The translations under genes and the position numbers were made by a program. Of a stretch of 64,000 bases of DNA, positions 57,875-64,000 are shown one piece after another. Position 1 is the first letter of the stretch; every line of letters starts with the position of its first letter. The stretch spans positions 37,386,001-37,450,000 of the forward strand of contig CM060731.1 in assembly GCA_030704615.1 (NCBI GenBank), in the 5' to 3' direction. This DNA is from Takakia lepidozioides (lineage: Eukaryota > Streptophyta > Takakiopsida > Takakiales > Takakiaceae). Under the pieces are notes generated by a model that was given only the letters and a program-made list of their open reading frames with translations, did no database searches and was not told the origin of the DNA.

Positions 57875-58790
57875 TGTTGGGTGGGTATATTGATTACCCT
57901 GATATATTGATATATATATACCCTGGTGTGGCAAGTTTAGGTACTTGGATGTATACCCTTATAATATTAGGGTATATTTTTATGATATACCCTTATCCTT
58001 ATATTTACGTGCATCAAGAAGTCCAATACACCCTACTTTTCTGAAGGATATATGTTAAAATGAAGGGTATATCTAATCAGGGTATACAAGGTAACATAGC
58101 CACAACGGTAGCACTCGACAGCGGTAGCATAGCAATTGCGGTAGCATTCGAGGTGACATTAAGCTTGGAGGTATTTTTTAGGGAATCTCACCCATCTAGC
58201 AAAATCTAGTAGTTTTTTTTCTATGCAGAATAAGAGAGGGATTTTTTGGGGACACAAGACTAGCGTGTGGTAAATTTTCCAAACACTTCCATATTAGATG
58301 GAGACATAACAAATACATGATGTTGTAGAAAACCTCCGTACAACCTTTATGTGCTATGTCTTCTCTCTTTTTGTTGTGTTGTTAGGGAGCCTTCAGCTGT
58401 AAGAAAGCTCCAATCACAGCTGAAAAAAATGTTACATATCTATCATTCCTAAAATGCCATATAACCCAAAGAAAACCTCTTCAGATCCTGCATATATTTT
58501 TTGAATCTCAAGCCTACTTCCTCTTGCATTTGGAATTAAAGCCAAAATATTATGCAATATCTAATCAATTTTCTCTTTTACCATAGATTGTTTCTTTCGT
58601 TGTGTATTGGAAAACATCACAATTTTAAAAACCATTAAATTGTATGTTGGTTAAAAAATTATCCATACCCGGAAACTATCTATACCCATAAAGGTATATT
58701 TTGGCATATATATCCTTACTCGGGGATATATTTGTTATTTGTTATTTGATATATATCCTTACCCGGGGTATTCTTTGTTTTCTTGTGGAT
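57875..58790. repeat. GGGTATA/TATACCC-rich segment between the KP4-like copies
   Basis: Many GGGTATA and TATACCC motifs cluster at both ends (57875-58095 and 58665-58775) of an AT-rich core. The left end GTTGGGTGGGTATA matches 46612. Three GGTAGCA motifs occur at about 58105-58150. This looks like subterminal repeats of a non-autonomous DNA transposon, but no matching right terminus was found. Confidence 0.4.
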
Positions 58791-59002
58791 TCAAATATTC
58801 TTTTGTATTTTTAGATCAACAAATTTAGATTTTTAGAAGGCTATGCGGACATCAAAATCCTCCATCGGCAATTTTACTACCAACTGCTACAACATGATCT
58901 CAAGTACATAAATGTCTCCGCTCGAAGGTTACAATAGAATACATTAGACTCGCAACCAACCAAACACAAGCGACCTCCTCCTAATATTTCTTCGTCTTAC
59001 CA

Positions 59003-59413
59003 TTGCATTTTATCATGACACTACATTCATCAGTTGTGCTCACCGTTCTCATTCTCATAGCCTTGAGCATTCAAGGCGGTGCATTCGGCATCAACTGTCG
59101 CGGAAGTTCTCTTTGTTGGCACCGTGGACCAGTACTACCTTATTTGGTGAGGGTCATCAACGATCTTACCGACCCCAATCGCTTTTACAACAATGAAGAA
59201 CAGATTGTCTGCAGCTTTTTTGAAGGACAAAACATTTGTGTCTTTTGCCAAAATTCCGGTGGCGCTCCGGGCTACTCGATCAAGACCTTGATTCAACAAC
59301 TTGCAGATCACGGTTATAAGGTCTGTGGGAATATTCCACTTTTCTATCCACAAGACAACAAAACCTTTTGTATGTTGCCCTCAATCTGGTTTTGTGTTGG
59401 CCTATGCCACTGA
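59003..59413 (+). CDS. KP4-like small secreted protein, altered C-terminus
   Basis: The 136-codon frame opens with a signal peptide (hydrophobic core VVLTVLILIALSI, residues about 11-23), and a second Met at residue 5 could also start it. The mature part has INCRGSSLC, NICVFCQN, SGGAPGYSIKTLIQQL and KVCGNIPLFYPQ, the KP4-family pattern, with nine cysteines at 32, 38, 70, 79, 82, 108, 123, 131 and 135. After residue about 118 it departs from the other copy: a deletion and frame change give an unrelated short ending, while a similar ending remains readable in another frame to about 59440. It is therefore probably truncated at the C-terminus. In mosses such genes affect cell development; toxicity cannot be inferred here. 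Confidence 0.7.
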   Translation: MHFIMTLHSSVVLTVLILIALSIQGGAFGINCRGSSLCWHRGPVLPYLVRVINDLTDPNRFYNNEEQIVCSFFEGQNICVFCQNSGGAPGYSIKTLIQQLADHGYKVCGNIPLFYPQDNKTFCMLPSIWFCVGLCH

Positions 59414-60260
59414 GCGGAAAGCAAACACTACAACATAGTTAAGAATTGCTGACAAGACGCTAAACTCACTATGTAATAGTTACACATTTAGCTATTGTAG
59501 TGAAATGTTAGACTATCTAGTTTCTAGTTTGGACACATTCATCTGAACATTGACATGTGTAATTGACAATAATATAACTAATATTATAGAATGATTTCAG
59601 AATATACCAGTGAATATGTTGATTGCAGTTTGACTAGAATGGCACGAAACCTATGAAATGGTTATAGATGAAGTCACAGACACGCCAGTACATCAGTCCA
59701 TTTTTCAGAGTGGGAATCAGGTCACGCTGCAGCCGCTGATCTGTGACCCTCTTTCACCTGGACACAAAACACCATGTTCATTTTCCTAGGGGTCATTATA
59801 ATGCTGACATTTCAGAAACTTGCGCATATCTCGCTTCCTCTCTTCCATCTCACTCACACAAACAACAAGATTGTCATCCCTTGCTGTCACACTTGTGTTG
59901 GAACCAGCTAGACTCTTGCAAAATGGGGCTGTGAGTGGCTATGGTCACTTCACAAAGAAACTGCACAGGGGATACATCTTCCTCTCGACCCTTTAGTACG
60001 GTAATAAGCACAGGCTATACAAAACTTGGATTCACAAGGCTCATTCGCTCTTACCAAACAATGTGGCAGCGATACTGATATACCCAGCAGCCATGGGCAT
60101 CATGGGCTCCACATCTATACTGTGGGACCCTAATGCTGGCTATCAGGATTATGTGTGCAAGTCAACTGATCTCAGATTCCTGGATGGAAATGCTATCATT
60201 TCAGAATGGGACCTTGAAATCTTCAATGAAAATTGCCCGATATGATTCTGATATAAACAA
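59414..60260. other. Stretch without a recognisable gene
   Basis: Short frames only. A 60-codon frame at 60063-60245 has no family features. Probably intron or intergenic DNA. Confidence 0.35.
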
Positions 60261-60652
60261 CTCAATTTTGGGTATGGGCGATACTGTCGCAGCCAGCTCA
60301 CAGTCTTGTGATGAACAAGAGGAGAAAACGCTTCACTGGAGCTTGATTACTTGCAGGTGATGTCTAATTTTATTGTTGAATTTTACATGTATTAGTTAAC
60401 AAAGCCGTTGTTGGAATTGTTGGAATTGTAGTATGTTAGAACTGGTTAAGGATATTGAATCTGAAACTTCATGCTATTTATGATGCTACTGCTGATGGGG
60501 AACTTGATACATGGCAGCAATTTTACACTTGGGTGCAAGAGGCAGCAGTAACAGCTGCTGTAAAGCACTGAAGGGAGTGGGAAGCATTTTGGATGTCAAC
60601 GTGTGTGCAGCCGCTCTGCATCTCGTGTCCCAACTCTTAAACTGGGAGTTAG

Positions 60653-62595
60653 GTATGTGACAGCCTCGTAAGTGCCTCGTAAGTGCAAGTAGATGTCTTG
60701 TGTAGCTGCCATCCACAATGTCTTCTTGAGCTTATAACGCACGATTCAGAACTTCTGGAGGCTGCATGTGGCTGTGCCTATCTTCTTGTGTGCAGTGACT
60801 GACCTTTTCGTGTGGCCTTGCAGATTGATTTTGCATGTGATGTAAATGGTGAAGCAGAAAACCCAACTGTGGTGCAGGTGAGTGAAAAGGGTCCTTAGTT
60901 ATGTTGCTTGAATGAGGTGCTCAGTTCTATGCTTTAGAGTGTCCTCCAGGAGCAGCTTGTGCTGGTAGTTTGGTACCAACCACATATCGCCATCTCCCTG
61001 TGCACCTCCAGGTAAAGCCTACCCACCCCTTCTCTGCCCATGTGTGGCCCTTTTCCTCGCCTTTCCTTTTCCTCCATCCGTCTCAATTTAATGCATTAAG
61101 CATAGGTAGGCTTCATAGGAATCTGATGGTAACATCTGAGATTCTATGCGTTCAATTCGTAGATTGTATCACAATGGCGAAATGTGTGTTTAGTTGGTGA
61201 CACTTGGATATGATTGTTGGGGTGGGCTCAGATGTCTTGATTCTGAGTTCCTTTCTACCCAGTTCTCCCAGCATCGAATTCAAATTGGAGACAAACACAG
61301 TATTATTTCTTTCACTGCAGGCGCTCCTGCAGTGTGTAAATAATATAGATACAGGAAAGCACATTTGTAATGTTGGTTATGCAGCACTGGCCTCTGGCCA
61401 GCACAGAGCTAAGAATGCCTAGCCTGGAAAAAGTTTCAGGCTGGGCACAGTTTAGTACCTGCAGGACCTTTGCCCGTGTTAGCCCTAGCGAGATAAAATT
61501 ATGCCTAATTGGGAGAAGGGTAGTTTTAAATCGCACTTTTCATTTCAGCTCAAAATTTGGTTGAGGAACTTCTGGAAGAACTGATGATGGGCCTATTAGT
61601 TTTTAGTATTATGCAGCAAGCCACTCACGGGGTGTATAGTGTTGGGCAGTGTCTGTCCAAGGTGAAGTCATTCGTAGTGGGGGTTATATGCATAGAATGA
61701 CATCTCCTGTCCAGAGGCTTCATAGAGACCTTGTATTTATCCTTGTACTTCCACACTTGTTGCATGGGTGGGACATATAGTTGTTCTGTACACTTCTGTC
61801 AGATCTAAAGCTCCTGGATTTCCAAATGTGCGTGTTCATGTTTGAAGACAAGAAACATTCCAACTAAATTCGAGCTGACCAGTCTACCCCTTTGTGCATT
61901 GGCAAACACTTTTCCACAACATGATCACTTGAACTTTGTTATAGCAATGTATGCAAACAATCAAAAGCATCTGTGGTGATTTGTGAAGGGAAGAAACTGG
62001 CTGGGGTTTGTGGGGTTGCTGCTATCTATGTTGATCTTCAGGCCAAAATGCAGGCGGCCTGGATGAAGATTCCATTGGGTGATTGTATTCAACTGGAGCA
62101 TTAACCAACTCCTGCGAAAATGTATATAGTTTTTGGCCAAAGAAATTTCCCTCCCATGATTCATGGCAAGTGGTTGAACATATGCGGGTCCCCCACTGTG
62201 CTGGGACCCTGACGCCTCTTGGGTTGTGACAACTGCAACAATATAGGCACAGTGGACTTCACTGTGGTAACTGCTGGGGTTGTTTTTGGCTGGTATGTCT
62301 GTGTGAGGGTGCAGCTTTGGTGAAGTCATCCACAAGTGTCAGCCTACAGCTCTGGTTTGTCTGTCAATTCTTTGAGAAGGAATGTATCTGGCTGCTTGCA
62401 TGGAGGACGGCAGCATCTTCTTATCTGCTGAAATTGGTCCAGCTCTTTCTTCATCTAATGGGATTGTTTGCCCTCCTCTTCCCCCACCTTACCCATGGAA
62501 CTTGGTTCGAGGTGGGTGTTCCTTGAACTGAACCTTCTTCTGCATAAAGGCATGTACTTTCAGTTGTTGGGGAAGACCTGCTGTGACATAGCCAG
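60653..62595. other. Stretch with possible exon-like blocks only
   Basis: Two plus-strand blocks have protein-like content and splice-like borders: about 60825-60880 (IDFACDVNGEAENPTVVQ, donor GTGAGT) and about 61321-61420 (ALLQCVNNIDTGKHICN, preceded by CTGCAG). I cannot assign them to a family or prove they join the exportin-4-like pieces upstream. A 124-codon minus-strand frame at 61961-62335 shows nothing recognisable. Confidence 0.35.
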
Positions 62596-64000
62596 CTAGT
62601 TTTCAGGGAGTCCACCAACACTGAAGTGGTCAACAAGAATGTCTGCTTCCAGCATTTTCACCACAGTACCCATGGTGGGCCGTGAAGTGGCATCCTCTTG
62701 GATGCATGAAAGCGAGATTTTAATGAGCTTCTGAGCCTGTTGGTTATCAAATTTTCCACCCAACTGCTCGTCCACAAGCTCCACCAAGTTAGCCTTCTGT
62801 GCGAGCGAGGCCGCCCAAGCTGGGAGATAACATTTCGCAGGACTTAGACTCAAGTCAGTATTCTTTCTCCCACTGCATAGTTCTAGTAGCACCATTCCAT
62901 AGCTATAGACGTCGCTCTTCTCAGTGATGGGTGCATTAAGTAGCCACTCAGGTGCAACATAACCTCGTGTACCCCTCATGTCGCTCATCACACAGCTCCG
63001 GTCTCTTTGCACTACCTTCGATAGTCCAAAATCCGACAGCTTTGCCGTAAGGTGCTCATCAAGAAGAATGTTTTCAGGCTTGATGTCACAATGGATGATT
63101 CGTCTGTTTGATCCCTCATGAAGATAGGCAATGCCTCTTGCAGTTGCCAGAGCTATGGAATAACGTGTTTTCCAGTCTAACAGTACAAAGGAGGCAGACT
63201 CGGGGTCATGTCCTGCTCCAAATAGGGATCTATCAAGTGAGCTCCTGGCCATATACTCATAGACCAATATCCGATGTTGCCCCTCCATACAGAAGCCGCG
63301 CAACTTGACTAGATTCACATGGTCGATGCTCCCAATGGTGGCCACCTCCGCTTGGAACTGCTTCTTCCCTTGCCCCTGACCTTGTTCTTTCACTTTTACG
63401 GCCACCCAAGATTTGTCGGGAAGAGTACCGTGGAATACTGAACCAAACCCACCAGCACCAAGTTTCTGACTAAAATTTTTGGTTGCAACTTGCAAATCCT
63501 TGTAATGGTACCTACGAGGTAAGCCTGGAAGGGTTTCCAAGAACTTCTCCTCTTCCCAGCCATGGAAATTCCGTTTCGATGATCTGTACCTGAACACAGC
63601 AAAGATGCCAACCAGCACTATAGCTGCTGCACCAATGCTTACACCGGCAGCAATCTTCCCTGATGAGTTCCTTTTGTCATTGGTTGGGATTGGTAGTGGA
63701 GCCCCTGTACCAGGGAACCCACCGGCTGAATCAGTCACTTTAAGAAAAATAAGCTGATTTGAGTCAGAGGTTTTCTGGATGCTCCTCACCTCTCCCTGAA
63801 TATGGAAGCAAAATGCCTTGTCAATATAGTAGAAGGTGGCGACACATGAGCAATTGTCCAAGCATACTTGCTTGCAATCTTCCAAGGACATATTGAGAGG
63901 GATTGAGTATTGATTGGAGACATAGTCATATCCAGATGACCCCATGTTCAGGAATCCCTGCGTGACTTTAACATAGTTGCTTTTGCACGTTACAGGTGGT
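62596..64000 (-). CDS. G-type lectin/SD2-type receptor-like protein kinase, 3' part (cut by window edge)
   Basis: Single-pass plasma-membrane Ser/Thr receptor kinase. The frame stays open to the window edge; residue 1 below is the Met at 63945, which need not be the start. A Cys-rich PAN-like segment (LEDCKQVCLDNCSC, 21-34) ends the ectodomain. The membrane segment is about 98-118. The kinase domain holds the P-loop GAGGFGSV (163-170), Lys184 in VAVK, Glu200, the catalytic loop HCDIKPEN (285-292) and DFG (305-307). APEW (331-334) and SRPTMGTVV (421-429) are typical. A Cys precedes the catalytic Asp, so it is a non-RD kinase, a class often tied to immune receptors. The PAN segment and kinase type match the SD2-5/G-type lectin group; the lectin domains would lie outside the window. 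No break was seen. Confidence 0.9.
   Translation of the reverse strand, partial: PPVTCKSNYVKVTQGFLNMGSSGYDYVSNQYSIPLNMSLEDCKQVCLDNCSCVATFYYIDKAFCFHIQGEVRSIQKTSDSNQLIFLKVTDSAGGFPGTGAPLPIPTNDKRNSSGKIAAGVSIGAAAIVLVGIFAVFRYRSSKRNFHGWEEEKFLETLPGLPRRYHYKDLQVATKNFSQKLGAGGFGSVFHGTLPDKSWVAVKVKEQGQGQGKKQFQAEVATIGSIDHVNLVKLRGFCMEGQHRILVYEYMARSSLDRSLFGAGHDPESASFVLLDWKTRYSIALATARGIAYLHEGSNRRIIHCDIKPENILLDEHLTAKLSDFGLSKVVQRDRSCVMSDMRGTRGYVAPEWLLNAPITEKSDVYSYGMVLLELCSGRKNTDLSLSPAKCYLPAWAASLAQKANLVELVDEQLGGKFDNQQAQKLIKISLSCIQEDATSRPTMGTVVKMLEADILVDHFSVGGLPEN

Larger units (their letters stand above)
56531..60652 (+). pseudogene. XPO4: Exportin-4-like gene pieces, frameshifted and split by about 3.5 kb
   Basis: Exportin-4 is a HEAT-repeat nuclear transport receptor. 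Exon-like blocks match the family in order. At about 56531-56590, EWSLLRPEEQ fits the REW-x-x-L-x-x-x-x-x segment. At 56683-56780, YCLHYVMARANAAESYVQL continues, after a one-base break near 56741, as VLAVAAVLLKRSW, with donor GTGAGT. A block ending at 60356 reads ASLELDYLQ before a GTGATG donor. At 60518-60652, QFYTWVQEAAVTAAVK, a one-base break near 60568, then VCAAALHLVSQLLNWEL with donor GTATGT. The exon normally expected between the second and third blocks was not found, and two KP4-like sequences lie there. The rest of this long gene is also not seen. It is probably a broken copy. Confidence 0.5.

Noticed and set aside
60825-61420. Two exon-like blocks as further exportin-4 exons
   Set aside because: Splice-like borders are present but the residues do not match exportin-4 segments that I can recall with confidence.
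1-64000. CRISPR arrays, bacterial operons, rRNA genes, canonical tRNA genes
   Set aside because: No regularly spaced short repeats of CRISPR type, no bacterial gene arrangement, and no complete tRNA cloverleaf or rRNA signature was seen; the tRNA-like pieces found belong to SINE-type repeats.

Overview
This window reads as nuclear DNA of a land plant. It contains spliceosomal genes with GT-AG introns, a plant receptor-like kinase, a DYW-type pentatricopeptide-repeat (PPR) gene, a SUF4/BuGZ-type zinc-finger gene and several plant-type retroelements. Two KP4-like killer-toxin-family sequences and the near-identical PLS triplets of the PPR gene suggest a seed-free plant, perhaps a moss, because KP4-like genes are known from mosses. 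The species cannot be fixed from sequence alone.

Layout. 1-7.4 kb: a partial C48/Ulp1-like protease fragment, an unrecognised minus-strand gene (about 2.9-3.5 kb), motif-rich non-coding DNA and a 440-bp foldback element. 7.4-14.2 kb (minus): a complete 13-exon gene for mitochondrial NADPH:adrenodoxin (ferredoxin) oxidoreductase. Its introns carry a SINE with a clean 12-bp target-site duplication, a dispersed repeat with 108-bp tandem units, and two copies of another short repeat. 14.8-18.8 kb (plus): a complete 7-exon SUF4/BuGZ-like C2H2 zinc-finger gene, divergent from the oxidoreductase. 21.3-26.9 kb: a decayed non-LTR retroelement with RT, a chromodomain-like segment, a stretch of unknown function and RNase H. 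27.4-28.3 kb: a composite LTR-retroelement relic. 30.3-31.5 kb: an intronless exostosin-family (GT47) gene. 32.2-32.8 kb (minus): the last three exons of an unrecognised gene. 34.0-36.5 kb (minus): a four-exon alpha/beta-hydrolase gene. 37-47 kb: AT-rich, gene-poor DNA with tandem repeats, a Ty3/gypsy integrase relic and a degenerate satellite-like array with palindromic cores. 47.7-48.5 kb (minus): a 268-codon Ser/Pro-rich ORF. 49.5-52.9 kb: two decayed non-LTR elements head to head. 53.1-55.5 kb: a PLS-DYW PPR gene with at least four frameshifts. 56.5-60.7 kb: exportin-4-like exons, themselves frameshifted, with two KP4-like sequences lying between them. 62.6-64 kb (minus): the 3' part of a receptor-like kinase gene cut by the window edge.

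The genes form no operon or pathway. The intact ones are ordinary housekeeping or signalling genes set in transposon-rich DNA. Points most worth a second look are the chromodomain-RNase H retroelement family, the palindromic satellite-like array at 41.4-42.3 kb, the SINE and tandem-repeat load in the oxidoreductase introns, two long foldback structures, and the KP4 pair inside a broken exportin-4 locus.
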